Positions 25,636 through 35,578 of a DNA stretch of 64,000 nucleotides are shown piece by piece. The first letter of the stretch is position 1, and each line of letters begins with the position of its first letter. The stretch is taken from contig FZQZ01000013.1 in NCBI GenBank assembly GCA_900199555.1, forward strand, positions 1 to 64,000, read 5' to 3'. The DNA is from Prevotellaceae bacterium MN60 (GTDB lineage Bacteria > Bacteroidota > Bacteroidia > Bacteroidales > Bacteroidaceae). The notes under the pieces were generated by a model. That model saw only the letters and a list, made by a program, of their open reading frames with translations. It was not told the origin of the DNA and did no database searches. The position numbers and the translations under genes were made by a program.

Positions 25636-25667
25636 ACCGTGTCAGCAAGGTCTGGCACGGTTTTTTT
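25636..25667 (+). terminator. Strong intrinsic terminator
   Basis: ACCGTGTCAG (25636-25645) pairs with CTGGCACGGT (25652-25661) with one G-T pair and is followed by seven T. Confidence 0.85.
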
Positions 25668-25770
25668 ATTTTTTCCTCCCAATTATTTTTTTATTATTTC
25701 TTTTTTCACTACCTTTGCCCAGTAAAATGGGCGAAAATACTTACGCTCGACAAAAAAAAGAAAAATTTCT

Positions 25771-25801
25771 TTTGTTTTGTGCTCTCTAAATCGTACCTTT
25801 G
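25771..25801 (+). promoter_or_regulatory. Promoter of the 198-aa gene, leaderless type
   Basis: TTTG (25771-25774), 19 nt, TACCTTTG (25794-25801). The ATG at 25807 is 5 nt after the -7 box. Confidence 0.65.
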
Positions 25802-25806
25802 CACGT

Positions 25807-26400
25807 ATGAATGATACCAAATGGAGTGAAAATGTAATCCTTGTCGACGCAGACTATGTAGACAAGGTAGCGTTTGATATGATTGTTAACTTCGAGCGCA
25901 TGCTAGGGCGCCGTATTCCACAAGCTGACATAGCACAATGGATGGAGTATATAGCACTGGATGGTGGCCTTCGACCACTCGCTGATGCCAACACCGAGAG
26001 AAGCATACAAACAGTATTGTTGTATCAACAGCCCCAGATGAAGAACTTCCTGCCGGGAGCTTTCAGTGAGCTAGACGGCAAGGCTTTCTCAGGACGTTTG
26101 GGAGAGTTTCTGATAAGCAGTGTCAAGGTAGAAGAGATGGTGACCAAAGATGATTTATTCATCGACTCGCTGCAAATCATTGCCAATGCTGCTGAAGTAA
26201 AGAGACTGATGGTGATTGCCGACACCGACCACATATATAATAAGGTACGCGACGCCCTGCGCCAAGCCGACCCAGACAAGCATATCACGGTATTTACCAT
26301 GCAGCCCATGCAGGGCGGTGACTATCGTCAGGAGATTCTGGGCTATTCGCTCATGGCAGCCCTCGGCATCAAGTCAGAAGAGCTCAATGCCCTATCATAA
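25807..26400 (+). CDS. Conserved Bacteroidales hypothetical protein, 197 aa
   Basis: The start is placed at the ATG at 25807, 5 nt after a strong -7 box; an upstream in-frame Met at 25777 would lie inside the promoter. The soluble alpha/beta protein begins MNDTKWSENVILVDADYVD and contains alternating strands and helices (LMVIADTDHIYNKVRDAL, HITVFTMQP). It resembles Bacteroidales proteins of unknown function kept next to the carboxynorspermidine-type dehydrogenase gene. It lacks a known catalytic motif and is probably cotranscribed with the next two genes. Confidence 0.8.
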   Translation: MNDTKWSENVILVDADYVDKVAFDMIVNFERMLGRRIPQADIAQWMEYIALDGGLRPLADANTERSIQTVLLYQQPQMKNFLPGAFSELDGKAFSGRLGEFLISSVKVEEMVTKDDLFIDSLQIIANAAEVKRLMVIADTDHIYNKVRDALRQADPDKHITVFTMQPMQGGDYRQEILGYSLMAALGIKSEELNALS

Positions 26401-26440
26401 CAACAAAGTAACGAAATAACGAAAAAAAATATAATAACAA

Positions 26441-27679
26441 ATGTCAAGAGTATTAATGATTGGCGCCGGAGGCGTCGCAACTGTTGCAGCGTTCAAGATT
26501 GCACAGAACGCTGACGTATTTACGGAGTTTATGATTGCAAGCCGCCGCAAGGCGAAGTGCGACAAGATTGTAGCCGACATTCACAAGGCTGGCTACAAGT
26601 TGGACATCAAGACCGCTCAGGTGGATGCCGATGATGTAGAGCAGCTGAAGGCCCTCTTCAGCGACTACAAGCCCGAATTGGTTATTAACCTTGCCCTCCC
26701 CTATCAGGACTTGACCATTATGGACGCTTGTCTGGCATGTGGTTGCAACTATCTTGACACTGCCAACTATGAGCCCAAGGACGAGGCACACTTTGAATAT
26801 TCATGGCAATGGGCTTATCGCGACCGTTTCCGCGAGGCTGGTCTGACAGCTATTCTCGGTTGTGGTTTCGACCCAGGCGTAACAAGTATCTATACTGCGT
26901 ATGCCGCTAAGCATCATTTCAACGAGATTCAGTATCTGGATATCGTTGACTGTAACGCTGGCGACCACCATAAGGCATTTGCCACCAACTTCAACCCCGA
27001 GATTAACATCCGCGAGATTACCCAGAAGGGACTCTATTGGGAAGATGGCAAGTGGGTAGAGACCGAACCACTGGAGATTCACAAAGACCTCAACTATCCT
27101 AACATCGGTCCTCGCGACAGCTATCTGTTGCACCACGAGGAGATTGAGAGCCTTGTCATCAACTATCCTACCATCAAGCGTGCTCGCTTCTGGATGACCT
27201 TCGGTCAGCAGTATCTGAAGCACCTCGAAGTCATTCAGAACATCGGCATGAGCCGTATTGACGAGGTAGAGTATGAAGCACCTCTGGCTGATGGTACTGG
27301 TACTGCCAAGGTAAAGATTGTTCCTCTGCAGTTCCTCAAGGCCGTACTGCCTAATCCTCAGGATTTGGGTGAGAACTACGAAGGCGAGACCTCTATCGGT
27401 TGCCGCATCCGTGGTATCGGTAAGGATGGCAAGGAGCATACCTATTATGTATATAACAACTGCTCACACCGTGCCGCCTACGAGGAGACAGGTATGCAGG
27501 GCGTATCATACACCACTGGTGTACCTGCCATGATTGGTGCCATGATGTTCTGCAAGGGTCTTTGGAAGAAGCCCGGTGTATTCAATGTCGAGGAGTTCGA
27601 TCCCGATCCATTCATGGAGCAGCTCAACAAGCAAGGTCTGCCTTGGCATGAGATTCACGATGGTGACTTAGAGTTGTAA
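26441..27679 (+). CDS. Saccharopine-dehydrogenase-family protein, probable carboxynorspermidine/carboxyspermidine dehydrogenase
   Basis: 412 residues with an N-terminal Rossmann motif (VLMIGAGGVATVAAFKIA), the family segment LVINLALPYQDLTIMDACL, and a catalytic-domain region (GCGFDPGVTSIYTAYA). Sequence and length match the CASDH group. That enzyme reductively condenses aspartate semialdehyde with a diamine in the alternative spermidine route used by many Bacteroidetes, rather than lysine-pathway saccharopine dehydrogenases. The partner carboxynorspermidine decarboxylase is not in this window. The gene sits 18 nt before recA. Confidence 0.87.
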   Translation: MSRVLMIGAGGVATVAAFKIAQNADVFTEFMIASRRKAKCDKIVADIHKAGYKLDIKTAQVDADDVEQLKALFSDYKPELVINLALPYQDLTIMDACLACGCNYLDTANYEPKDEAHFEYSWQWAYRDRFREAGLTAILGCGFDPGVTSIYTAYAAKHHFNEIQYLDIVDCNAGDHHKAFATNFNPEINIREITQKGLYWEDGKWVETEPLEIHKDLNYPNIGPRDSYLLHHEEIESLVINYPTIKRARFWMTFGQQYLKHLEVIQNIGMSRIDEVEYEAPLADGTGTAKVKIVPLQFLKAVLPNPQDLGENYEGETSIGCRIRGIGKDGKEHTYYVYNNCSHRAAYEETGMQGVSYTTGVPAMIGAMMFCKGLWKKPGVFNVEEFDPDPFMEQLNKQGLPWHEIHDGDLEL

Positions 27680-27697
27680 ACTACAATAAAACAAAAT

Positions 27698-28723
27698 ATG
27701 GCAAAGAAAGAAGAAACAGCGCAGCTTACTCCTCAACAGGAGAAGATGAAAGCCCTGCAGGCTGCCATGGCAAAGATCGAGAAAGACTTTGGTAAAGGCA
27801 GTATCATGAAGATGGGCGATGAGAAAATCGAAAATGTGGATGTGATTCCCACCGGTTCGATAGGTCTGAATGCCGCATTAGGCGTAGGCGGTTATCCCAA
27901 GGGACGCATCATCGAGATTTACGGTCCCGAGTCTTCTGGTAAGACAACCTTGGCCATCCACGCCATTGCTGAGTGTCAGAAGAATGGTGGTATTGCAGCC
28001 TTCATCGATGCCGAGCATGCCTTCGACCGCTTCTATGCCGAGAAGCTGGGCGTAGATATTAACAACCTCTATATCTCTCAGCCCGACAATGGTGAGCAGG
28101 CTTTGGAGATTGCCGACCAGTTGATTCGCTCTAGCGCTATCGACATTCTGGTAGTTGACTCTGTTGCTGCCCTGACTCCTAAGAAGGAGATTGAGGGCGA
28201 CATGGGCGACTCTGCCGTTGGTCTGCACGCTCGTCTGATGTCACAGGCACTACGCAAGCTGACTGGTACCATTGCCAAGACCAATACCACCTGCATCTTC
28301 ATCAACCAGTTGCGCGAGAAGATTGGTGTAATGTTTGGCAATCCTGAGACCACCACTGGTGGTAACGCCCTGAAGTTCTACGCGTCTGTACGTCTGGACA
28401 TCCGCAAGGTAACCAACATCAAGGATGGTGACGACATCATTGGTAGTCAGGTTCGCGTGAAGGTAGTAAAGAACAAGGTTGCTCCTCCTTTCCGCAAGGC
28501 CGAGTTTGAGATTACCTTCGGTGAGGGTATCTCTAAGATTGGCGAGATTGTGGATCTAGGTGTAGAATTCGAGATTATCAAGAAGAGCGGTTCTTGGTTC
28601 AGCTACGGAGATTCTAAGCTGGCTCAGGGACGCGATGCGGTGAAGGCTTTGCTGAAAGACAACCCCGAACTCTGCGAGGAGTTGGAGGCAAAGATTATGC
28701 AAGCCCTCTCTGACAAAGCATAA
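27698..28723 (+). CDS. recA: Recombinase A
   Basis: 341 residues with all RecA landmarks: Walker A ([14 protein letters not shown]), Walker B ([12 protein letters not shown]), L1 ([21 protein letters not shown]), L2 region ([25 protein letters not shown]) and the [14 protein letters not shown] segment. It catalyses strand exchange and activates LexA-type cleavage. It is the last gene before a bidirectional terminator. Confidence 0.97.
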   Translation: MAKKEETAQLTPQQEKMKALQAAMAKIEKDFGKGSIMKMGDEKIENVDVIPTGSIGLNAALGVGGYPKGRIIEIYGPESSGKTTLAIHAIAECQKNGGIAAFIDAEHAFDRFYAEKLGVDINNLYISQPDNGEQALEIADQLIRSSAIDILVVDSVAALTPKKEIEGDMGDSAVGLHARLMSQALRKLTGTIAKTNTTCIFINQLREKIGVMFGNPETTTGGNALKFYASVRLDIRKVTNIKDGDDIIGSQVRVKVVKNKVAPPFRKAEFEITFGEGISKIGEIVDLGVEFEIIKKSGSWFSYGDSKLAQGRDAVKALLKDNPELCEELEAKIMQALSDKA

Positions 28724-28744
28724 CGCAAGATATATGTTATAAAG

Positions 28745-28776
28745 AAATAAGGTGAGAATTGCTTCTCACCTTATTT
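28745..28776. terminator. Bidirectional terminator after recA
   Basis: A perfect 14-bp stem, AAATAAGGTGAGAA/TTCTCACCTTATTT, with a 4-nt loop lies between recA and a convergent gene. T-runs follow on both strands. Confidence 0.88.
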
Positions 28777-28791
28777 TTATTGCTTCACAAT

Positions 28792-30246
28792 TTATTCTTT
28801 TATCTTTATCTCTTCTAACGGAGTGGCGTTTCTCATCATCATACCCCTTGCATTTCTTGCATTCTGGGTGGCCTTATTCTTGAGCGCCTTAGAAAGATTG
28901 ATGGTCGACTCTGTTGCCTTGCGGGCTTTCGCATGTACCACGTGGCCCTGCTTCTCGTCAAACCATACATCCAAAATAACGTCGTTCGAACGAGCATACA
29001 TCCACATCTCGTTACCCTCAGCATCGTGAGTCTTATCAAACGGCTCACCCATTGCCATCTCTACCTCATCCTTTGTCATGCCAGGAATCACACGACCTTC
29101 ACGGATGGCAGCACGCGTCTCCTTACTAGTGCTTCGAGCTTCACCTTCACCCATACCAAACGTATAGCCGAAGAAATCCTCACGCAAGTTCTCATCACCA
29201 CTGGGCAGGTCGTCCTCCGAGAATACCACATCTTTATAATAGATACGGCGACTCTCCACCTCGCGCAGAGTCAGCGTATAGTATTTTGAGTTCTGGATAG
29301 GCGTAATCTCGTCGATGATAAAGCCCGAGAAGCGTGGCACCCTGATGTCACGTAACTTACCAGAGCCCTTACTGCTCATGCTGACAACATATTTGGTATG
29401 TACCACCTTGTTCAGATACTCTCTGATATTCGCCGATACCGACATATTGGCACCCATAAACTCAAAAGAGCCTGCAAAGAGGAATCTCTCCTTATCTAAC
29501 GAGAACTCGTCATCGCGCATGCCGCTATTGGTCTTCGACATCGCCACATTCTGATAGAACTGGTTACCAATCTCGTCCTCCACGATAATCTTGACGGGAT
29601 ATGAACGAGTGCCCACACCCACGGCCTTCACCGTCACCAGCATATTCTTATCCACTGTTACCTCACGATAGCCATCGCCATCATATTCAGTATCTACGCG
29701 GAACGTCTGCGTACGTGTCAGCAGTGGCTGGTCTATCAGCACCTCGCGCGCCTTATCCACATCACCCAGATATGCCAGTGTTGGCACACCCATCTTACTG
29801 TAGCAATAGTCTTCAAAGGTACCGTTGGGCAATTCGTAATAGTAACGTTTGAAGTCGTCTTCGCAAGAGAACAGCACATGCACTCTGCCATTAGGCAATG
29901 TCTCATGCCCTCTATATACCATTATCTTATGGCGCAGCAGTCCACTGCTCACCTCACGGTCTGTCACCGCGTCGTGAAAAGTATTCACCAACAGGTCATA
30001 CTTCTCCGGTATCACCATAAAGCGCATACCCTCCTTCCAGTCACACATGCTGTAGAAGCGGAAGTTCTTACCCATGAAGTCCGTGGCGTCTTCTTCCTCC
30101 TCCTCTTCTTCCTCCTGCTGACCATTTGTCACAGTCATTGCAACCGTTTTCTTCACGCCTTTCGTCTTCACGATATATGGATTGTCCTGTGCCATGACAG
30201 TTGTCACGCCCAGCACCATCCCTGCTATCAATAGTAATCTTTTCAT
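28792..30246 (-). CDS. Secreted hypothetical protein with a SmpA/OmlA-like C-terminal motif
   Basis: 484 residues with a cleavable signal peptide (LLIAGMVLGVTTVMAQ). A run of eight Glu (about residues 45-52) is followed by a beta-rich body. Near the C-terminus, GRVIPGMTKDEVEMAMGEPFDK and a following LDVWFDEKQGHVV strand look like the small-protein A/BamE-type fold, which typically binds outer-membrane assembly partners. The tail is basic and rich in Asn and Met. No catalytic residues are recognised. A -7 box (TATCTTTG, 30282-30289) lies upstream. Confidence 0.75.
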   Translation of the reverse strand: MKRLLLIAGMVLGVTTVMAQDNPYIVKTKGVKKTVAMTVTNGQQEEEEEEEEDATDFMGKNFRFYSMCDWKEGMRFMVIPEKYDLLVNTFHDAVTDREVSSGLLRHKIMVYRGHETLPNGRVHVLFSCEDDFKRYYYELPNGTFEDYCYSKMGVPTLAYLGDVDKAREVLIDQPLLTRTQTFRVDTEYDGDGYREVTVDKNMLVTVKAVGVGTRSYPVKIIVEDEIGNQFYQNVAMSKTNSGMRDDEFSLDKERFLFAGSFEFMGANMSVSANIREYLNKVVHTKYVVSMSSKGSGKLRDIRVPRFSGFIIDEITPIQNSKYYTLTLREVESRRIYYKDVVFSEDDLPSGDENLREDFFGYTFGMGEGEARSTSKETRAAIREGRVIPGMTKDEVEMAMGEPFDKTHDAEGNEMWMYARSNDVILDVWFDEKQGHVVHAKARKATESTINLSKALKNKATQNARNARGMMMRNATPLEEIKIKE

Positions 30247-30413
30247 GTTGATGACGTATCTATAGTTCTACGATTATTGCGCAAAGATACGAATAATTTT
30301 TTATACTTGTGTCAAAATGGCATTATAATATTCATAAAAATATGTTTTGGCATACGCTTTGCTATCTTGTTACTGACAATTTTTGCATATTAATAATAAA
30401 AAAGATAAAGATT

Positions 30414-32330
30414 ATGGGAAAAATTATTGGAATTGACTTAGGAACTACCAACAGCTGTGTTGCCGTATTCGAGGGTAACGAGCCAGTAGTTATTGCCAAC
30501 AGCGAGGGTAAGCGTACAACACCTTCAGTAGTTGGTTTTGTTGAGAATGGTGAGCGTAAGATTGGTGACCCTGCTAAGCGTCAGGCTATCACTAACCCTA
30601 AGAACACCGTTTACTCTATCAAGCGTTTCATGGGTGAGAACTGGCAGCAGACCGAGAAAGAGATTGGTCGTGTGCCTTACTCAGTAGTCAACGAGGGTGG
30701 CTATCCTCGTGTTGACATCGATGGACGCAAATATACTCCACAGGAAATTTCAGCTATGGTGCTGCAGAAGATGAAGAAGACTGCCGAGGACTATCTCGGA
30801 CAGGAAGTAACTGAGGCTGTCATCACCGTACCTGCATACTTCTCTGACTCTCAGCGTCAGGCTACCAAGGAGGCTGGTCAGATTGCCGGTCTTGAGGTAA
30901 AGCGTATTGTCAACGAGCCTACTGCTGCCGCTTTGGCATACGGTGTTGACAAGGCCAACAAGGATATGAAGATTGCCGTATTCGACCTCGGTGGTGGTAC
31001 GTTCGATATCTCTATCCTTGAGTTCGGTGGTGGCGTATTCGAGGTACTCTCTACCAATGGTGATACTCACCTCGGTGGTGACGACTTCGACCAGGTTATC
31101 ATCGACTGGTTGGTACAGGAGTTCAAGAACGACGAGGGTGCCGACCTGAAGAGCGATCCTATGGCTATGCAGCGCCTGAAGGAGGCTGCTGAGAAGGCTA
31201 AGATTGAGTTGTCTTCTTCTACCTCCACAGAGATTAACCTTCCTTACATCATGCCTGTAGGCGGTGTTCCCAAGCACTTGGTTAAGACTCTGACACGTGC
31301 TAAGTTCGAGCAGCTGGCTCACGACCTCATCCAGGCTTGTCTGGCTCCATGTCAGAAGGCTATGGCTGACGCTAAGCTGAGCACTGCCGACATCGACGAG
31401 GTTATTCTCGTAGGTGGTTCAAGCCGTATCCCCGCTGTACAGGCCCTCGTAAAGAACTACTTCGGCAAGGAGCCTTCTAAGGGTGTTAACCCCGACGAGG
31501 TTGTCGCTGTAGGTGCTTCTATCCAGGGTGCTATCCTCAACAAGGAAGGTGGCGTAGGCGACATCGTACTGCTCGACGTTACTCCTCTTACTCTCGGTAT
31601 CGAGACCATGGGTGGTGTCATGACCAAGCTGATTGAGGCCAACACTACTATTCCTTGCAAGAAGAGCGAGGTATTCTCTACCGCAGCTGACAATCAGACA
31701 GAGGTAACCATCCACGTATTGCAGGGTGAGCGTCCAATGGCAAATCAGAACAAGTCTATCGGTCAGTTCAACCTGACAGGTATTGCTCCCGCTCGTCGTG
31801 GTATTCCTCAGATCGAGGTAACCTTCGATATCGATGCCAACGGTATCCTCAAGGTATCTGCCAAGGATAAGGCTACTGGCAAGGAGCAGGCTATCCGCAT
31901 TGAGGCTTCATCAGGTCTGTCACAGGATGAGATCAACCGCATGAAGGCTGAGGCTGAGCAGAACGCTGAGAACGATAAGAAGGAGCGCGAGCGCGTTGAC
32001 AAGATGAACCAGGCTGACTCAATGATTTTCCAGACCGAGAATCAGTTGAAGGAACTTGGCGACAAGCTGCCCGCAGAGCACAAGCCCGCTATCGAACAGG
32101 CACTGCAGCAGTTAAAGGACGCCCACAAGGCAGGCGACGTAGCTGCTATCGACACTGCTATTGCAGCACTGAACAACGCTTGGAATACTGCTTCTCAGCA
32201 GATGTATCAGGGCGCTCAGGGTGCACAGGCTGGTCAGGGCAATCCTTTCGAGGGTCAGCAGGCTGGCGCACAGCAGGAAGCTCCAAAGGATGACAACATC
32301 CAGGATGCAGACTTCGAGGAGGTGAAGTAA
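30414..32330 (+). CDS. dnaK: Chaperone DnaK (Hsp70)
   Basis: The start is at [18 protein letters not shown] (30414), the conserved Hsp70 N-terminus; an in-frame upstream Met is not used. 638 residues with the ATPase signatures ([33 protein letters not shown]), the linker-substrate domain junction ([16 protein letters not shown]), and a Gly/Gln/Ala-rich tail ending DADFEEVK. It folds and disaggregates proteins with DnaJ and GrpE, neither of which is adjacent. Codon use is strongly biased, as expected for a highly expressed gene. Confidence 0.97.
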   Translation: MGKIIGIDLGTTNSCVAVFEGNEPVVIANSEGKRTTPSVVGFVENGERKIGDPAKRQAITNPKNTVYSIKRFMGENWQQTEKEIGRVPYSVVNEGGYPRVDIDGRKYTPQEISAMVLQKMKKTAEDYLGQEVTEAVITVPAYFSDSQRQATKEAGQIAGLEVKRIVNEPTAAALAYGVDKANKDMKIAVFDLGGGTFDISILEFGGGVFEVLSTNGDTHLGGDDFDQVIIDWLVQEFKNDEGADLKSDPMAMQRLKEAAEKAKIELSSSTSTEINLPYIMPVGGVPKHLVKTLTRAKFEQLAHDLIQACLAPCQKAMADAKLSTADIDEVILVGGSSRIPAVQALVKNYFGKEPSKGVNPDEVVAVGASIQGAILNKEGGVGDIVLLDVTPLTLGIETMGGVMTKLIEANTTIPCKKSEVFSTAADNQTEVTIHVLQGERPMANQNKSIGQFNLTGIAPARRGIPQIEVTFDIDANGILKVSAKDKATGKEQAIRIEASSGLSQDEINRMKAEAEQNAENDKKERERVDKMNQADSMIFQTENQLKELGDKLPAEHKPAIEQALQQLKDAHKAGDVAAIDTAIAALNNAWNTASQQMYQGAQGAQAGQGNPFEGQQAGAQQEAPKDDNIQDADFEEVK

Positions 32331-32360
32331 GTTTGATAAGCAAATAATAAACAACAATAG

Positions 32361-32395
32361 AAATCCCGTATAACTCAAGTAGTTATGCGGGATTT
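32361..32395. terminator. Terminator after dnaK
   Basis: AAATCCCG.TATAACT pairs with AGTTATGCGGGATTT around a 5-nt loop. This marks the end of the core block and the left limit of the mobile region. Confidence 0.8.
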
Positions 32396-32444
32396 ACTTT
32401 TGGTTAAACTTTGTAATTATCTGTCATTTTTCGGATTTTTATCG

Positions 32445-32452
32445 TAATTTTG
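32445..32452 (+). promoter_or_regulatory. -7 box upstream of the island's first gene
   Basis: TAATTTTG matches the -7 consensus; no good TTTG lies 19-21 nt before it. The leader to the ATG at 32527 is about 70 nt. Confidence 0.4.
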
Positions 32453-32526
32453 CACCAAAACGTTAACGCGACACTTTAGTCGGTAATGTTCAACATAACG
32501 CATACACATTATTAAAAATAACAAAT

Positions 32527-33090
32527 ATGGCTCAGGCAAAATATGAGATTCGCAGAAAATGTCCCATCTGTGGTGCTGTATTCCAGATACGCACCATCGA
32601 TTCTGTGTATTGTTCTAAGCAATGCTCTGATGTAGCCTACAAAAGGAAAAAGGACAGAGAAGCAAAGGAAGCAAGATACGAAGAGTTGGCAAAAGAGATT
32701 CCCGACATTAGAGAATATCTTTCCGTTCAAGAAGCCGTCGCAGTCTATTGTGTAGAACGTGACACTTTGTATCGTGAAATTCGCAAAGGAAAGATTCCTT
32801 CAGTCAACCTTGGGGCAAAGCAACTGAGGTTGAATCGAGCAGACCTTGAACAACGTTACCCAAGGAGGAAGAAGGTTAGGAAAGCAGCACAAAAGCCCAT
32901 TCCAAAAACATACAATATGGAACCAGAAAATTGCTATACCATTGGAGAGATTTCAAAGAAGTATAGAATTCACGATTCGTCTGTATGGGCTCACATCCGC
33001 AAGTTCTCGATTCCTACGCGACAGATTGGAAACTATGTTTATGCTCCAAAACCAGAAATTGACAAACTATATAAATCTATAAAGTTATGA
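32527..33090 (+). CDS. Zinc-finger plus double helix-turn-helix protein
   Basis: 187 residues. A four-Cys zinc knuckle (CPICG at 13-17 and CSKQC at 30-34) is followed by a MerR/excisionase-type HTH (YLSVQEAVAVYCVERDTLYREIRKGKIPSV) and a second similar HTH (YTIGEISKKYRIHDSSVWAHIRKFSIPT). Such proteins precede integrase genes in Bacteroidales mobile islands and probably act as excisionase or directionality factor. Its stop overlaps the integrase start by 4 nt. Confidence 0.82.
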   Translation: MAQAKYEIRRKCPICGAVFQIRTIDSVYCSKQCSDVAYKRKKDREAKEARYEELAKEIPDIREYLSVQEAVAVYCVERDTLYREIRKGKIPSVNLGAKQLRLNRADLEQRYPRRKKVRKAAQKPIPKTYNMEPENCYTIGEISKKYRIHDSSVWAHIRKFSIPTRQIGNYVYAPKPEIDKLYKSIKL

Positions 33091-34376
33091 AGACTCCAAT
33101 GAAGCGTACGGTATTCAAGGTAATACTTCGCAAATCCGAATACAAAGAGCAATGGTCTTTGCTCATTGAAAGTTTTCCTGTCTTTGAGCCTGGAAGAGAT
33201 AAACCACTTCGTAAGCATGAGCCACTAGGCCGTTTTATAACTACTCCTATCTTTGACAAGAATAGTTCTGGAAGAACATTGTCCGATGGTAAAGCTTATT
33301 ATCGTCCCAAACGTGATGCCAATGGAATTATCATGTGCCGCTCACAGAAAGACCAAGAAGCATGTGTGTTTGCTGACAAGGTTAGAGATCTTCGACAGCA
33401 CGAATACGATAATCAGTCTTTATATACAGACACAGAAGCAGAACTGGCTGCGCAAAACGAAAGGTCAAAGTATGACTTCATCAAGTATTTTGAGGAACTA
33501 AAAGATAAACGTCACAAGAATAGTTCCGAGTCAATTCGAGTTAATTGGAGAAGAGAACTGGCATTGATGAAGCTATACACTGGTGGCAAGCCTCTTCCAT
33601 TTGGTAGTATTGACCTAACTCTAATTGAAGATTATAAGGACTATCTCATTAACGCTCCTAAAGGTGGGGGAAAATCAGGTACGATATCTGCAAACACGGC
33701 ATCAACATATTTTTCCATATTTAAGGCTGGTCTTCATCAAGCTTTTGTCGATGGATATCTGACTATTGACCTCGCTGCTAAAGTAAAGAACATCTACTTT
33801 GAGGAAAGCCAACGTGAATATCTAACATTGGAAGAGCTCAACCTGCTTGCTTCTACTCCATGCGATAGTGACATTCTCAAAAGAGCAGCTTTGTTCTCTG
33901 CCCTAACTGGATTGCGCCACTGTGATATCAAGCAATTGAAATGGCGCGATGTTGTGAAGGATGAAGAACACTATCGACTTCTGTTCACGCAACAGAAGAC
34001 TAAAGGTGTGGAATACATGCCTATTTCTGACCAAGCCTATCAACTATGTGGAGAACGTGGAGATGCAGACCGTCTCGTTTTTGAAGGACTTCAAGATCCA
34101 TCATGGATAAATCGTCCTGTTAAGCGATGGATTGAAGCTTCAGGTATTACGAAGCACATCACATTCCACTGCTTCCGCCATACCTATGCTACATTACAAC
34201 TTACCAAAGGCACGGACATTTATACTGTTAGTAAGATGCTTGGTCATAAGAAGGTGACGACAACACAAATATATGCAAAGATTGTCGATGCGAAGAAAGA
34301 AGCTGCCGCAGATGCAATTCAGATTTCACTCTCAAACGACATTATTAAGTCACCAGACAACACCCCAAGTAAATAA
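33087..34376 (+). CDS. Tyrosine integrase of the island
   Basis: 429 residues with an Arm/SAM-like N-terminal half and a complete catalytic set: Arg in ALTGLRHCDIKQL, Lys in QQKTKGVEY, HCFRHTYAT, LGHKKVTTTQIYAKI with the Tyr nucleophile. Unlike the recombinase at 11.76 kb it keeps the canonical Arg. It would integrate and excise the island. No flanking direct repeat could be fixed by eye, so the att sites remain unknown. Confidence 0.93.
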   Translation: MKTPMKRTVFKVILRKSEYKEQWSLLIESFPVFEPGRDKPLRKHEPLGRFITTPIFDKNSSGRTLSDGKAYYRPKRDANGIIMCRSQKDQEACVFADKVRDLRQHEYDNQSLYTDTEAELAAQNERSKYDFIKYFEELKDKRHKNSSESIRVNWRRELALMKLYTGGKPLPFGSIDLTLIEDYKDYLINAPKGGGKSGTISANTASTYFSIFKAGLHQAFVDGYLTIDLAAKVKNIYFEESQREYLTLEELNLLASTPCDSDILKRAALFSALTGLRHCDIKQLKWRDVVKDEEHYRLLFTQQKTKGVEYMPISDQAYQLCGERGDADRLVFEGLQDPSWINRPVKRWIEASGITKHITFHCFRHTYATLQLTKGTDIYTVSKMLGHKKVTTTQIYAKIVDAKKEAAADAIQISLSNDIIKSPDNTPSK

Positions 34377-34424
34377 CACCATTGCAAGCCTCATTTTAAG
34401 CAATAGTCACATCATTTCTTCATT

Positions 34425-34457
34425 AGCCATTCACATTCACGTGTGAGTGGCTTTTTC
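34425..34457 (+). terminator. Terminator after the integrase
   Basis: AGCCATTCACA (34425-34435) pairs with TGTGAGTGGCT (34442-34452), one G-T pair, followed by T5. Confidence 0.75.
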
Positions 34458-34473
34458 TGTAATTATCCTTTTG

Positions 34474-34517
34474 TTATCGTTTATCGTTATGATAGCGTTA
34501 TGATTGGCATCATAACG
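34474..34517. repeat. Phased CGTTATGAT repeats (iteron- or operator-like)
   Basis: CGTTATGAT occurs at 34485-34493 and 34496-34504, 11 bp apart, and in inverted form (ATCATAACG) at 34509-34517. A partial TTATCGTT lies just before them. The last two make a perfect 9-bp palindrome with a 4-nt centre. The cluster sits directly upstream of the excisionase-like and replication-type genes. Confidence 0.65.
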
Positions 34518-34733
34518 ATGTCATAAGAAAAATATTTTTCCGTTTTAACATTTATTTATTACACCTAATAATCAACAAGTTACATACACAAGGTACACAT
34601 GATTACTATGATCTCATTATGCTCCGAATCATGCCAAAATCACCATTGCTTTTTACGATACTTTTGCAGTCGCTTTCTTACAAAAGAGAGTGACTGTAGC
34701 ATAAGCTGCAGCCAACCTAAAAATATTTTTAAC

Positions 34734-35093
34734 ATGGGTACAGAAGTACTTTCATTTGATGCAATGCCACAAATGATGGCTAACATCCTTAAGAAGTTGG
34801 AGACACTTGAACAGAAGTTCGACACTCTGCAGTCAAACAACAAGGTAGAGACAGATGCTTGGTTCTCCCTACAAGACCTTTGCAACTATCTCCCCAATCA
34901 TCCAGCCGAACAGACTGTTTATGGCTGGACAAGTAATCGCACCATTCCATACCACAAGAATGGCAAAAGTATCGTCTTCCGTAAGTCTGAGATTGATTCG
35001 TGGCTTATGCAGTCAGCACGCAAGTCAACAAATGACATCTATGAAGAAGCACGCGCATACGTTGCAAACAACCCTATAAGAAGAACAAAATGA
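34734..35093 (+). CDS. Helix-turn-helix (excisionase-like) protein
   Basis: The start is placed at MGTEVLSFDAMPQMMANIL (34734); the upstream extension is Cys-rich and unlike a protein. 119 residues: a coiled segment (LKKLETLEQKFDTL) and then an HTH_17-type domain (WFSLQDLCNYLPNHPAEQTVYGWTSNRTIPYHKNGKSIVFRKSEIDSWL). This fold is typical of mobile-element DNA-binding accessory factors. It overlaps the next gene by 4 nt. Confidence 0.8.
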   Translation: MGTEVLSFDAMPQMMANILKKLETLEQKFDTLQSNNKVETDAWFSLQDLCNYLPNHPAEQTVYGWTSNRTIPYHKNGKSIVFRKSEIDSWLMQSARKSTNDIYEEARAYVANNPIRRTK

Positions 35094-35578
35094 CGTATAT
35101 TGACTACTTAAATCAGTTTTGGCGAGCTTCATCTGTGGAATATATGTCAGCGAGTGAAGTTGCTTTGTATGCATTTATAGCGAACGAATGTAATCAGAAT
35201 CGTTGGCATATGCCTGTTCAATGTTCTACCGTACGCATCTGTGAAGTACTGCACATTTCAAAGCAGACGCTCTGCAACGCTCGAAAGAATCTTGCCAAAC
35301 GTGGACTGATTTCTTTCACCGAAGGCAGTTCACGTCATGTGCCGTCCAAATATTCACTATTAAAATGGACGGATAACTTGACGGTAGAGTTGACGGATGG
35401 ATTGACGGCAGACTTTACCCCTTTAAAAGATAAAGAGAAAGATAATTTTATAAAAAACGGTTCAACAAACTTTTCAAACAAAGAAAGGGAAAGGAACAAT
35501 GGAAACGACACACAAAGTCGACGTAGAGGTGTTAAAGAAATCTCTGCTACAGCGTCGTCCTATGAAGGAACGTTTTAA
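35090..35578 (+). CDS. Replication-type winged-helix protein
   Basis: 162 residues beginning MTYIDYLNQFWRASSVEYMSASEVALYAFIANECNQ, the start seen in replisome-organiser-like proteins of Bacteroidales mobile elements. A winged-helix segment follows (VRICEVLHISKQTLCNARKNLAKRGLISFTEG), then a polar, probably disordered tail. It probably recognises the element's origin and recruits the DnaC-like ATPase encoded right behind it (80-nt overlap in another frame). The long overlap may mean that the last tail residues are not conserved. Confidence 0.7.
   Translation: MTYIDYLNQFWRASSVEYMSASEVALYAFIANECNQNRWHMPVQCSTVRICEVLHISKQTLCNARKNLAKRGLISFTEGSSRHVPSKYSLLKWTDNLTVELTDGLTADFTPLKDKEKDNFIKNGSTNFSNKERERNNGNDTQSRRRGVKEISATASSYEGTF

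Noticed and set aside
32340..32526. att site of the island after dnaK
   Set aside because: No convincing direct repeat could be matched by eye with the right side of the island.
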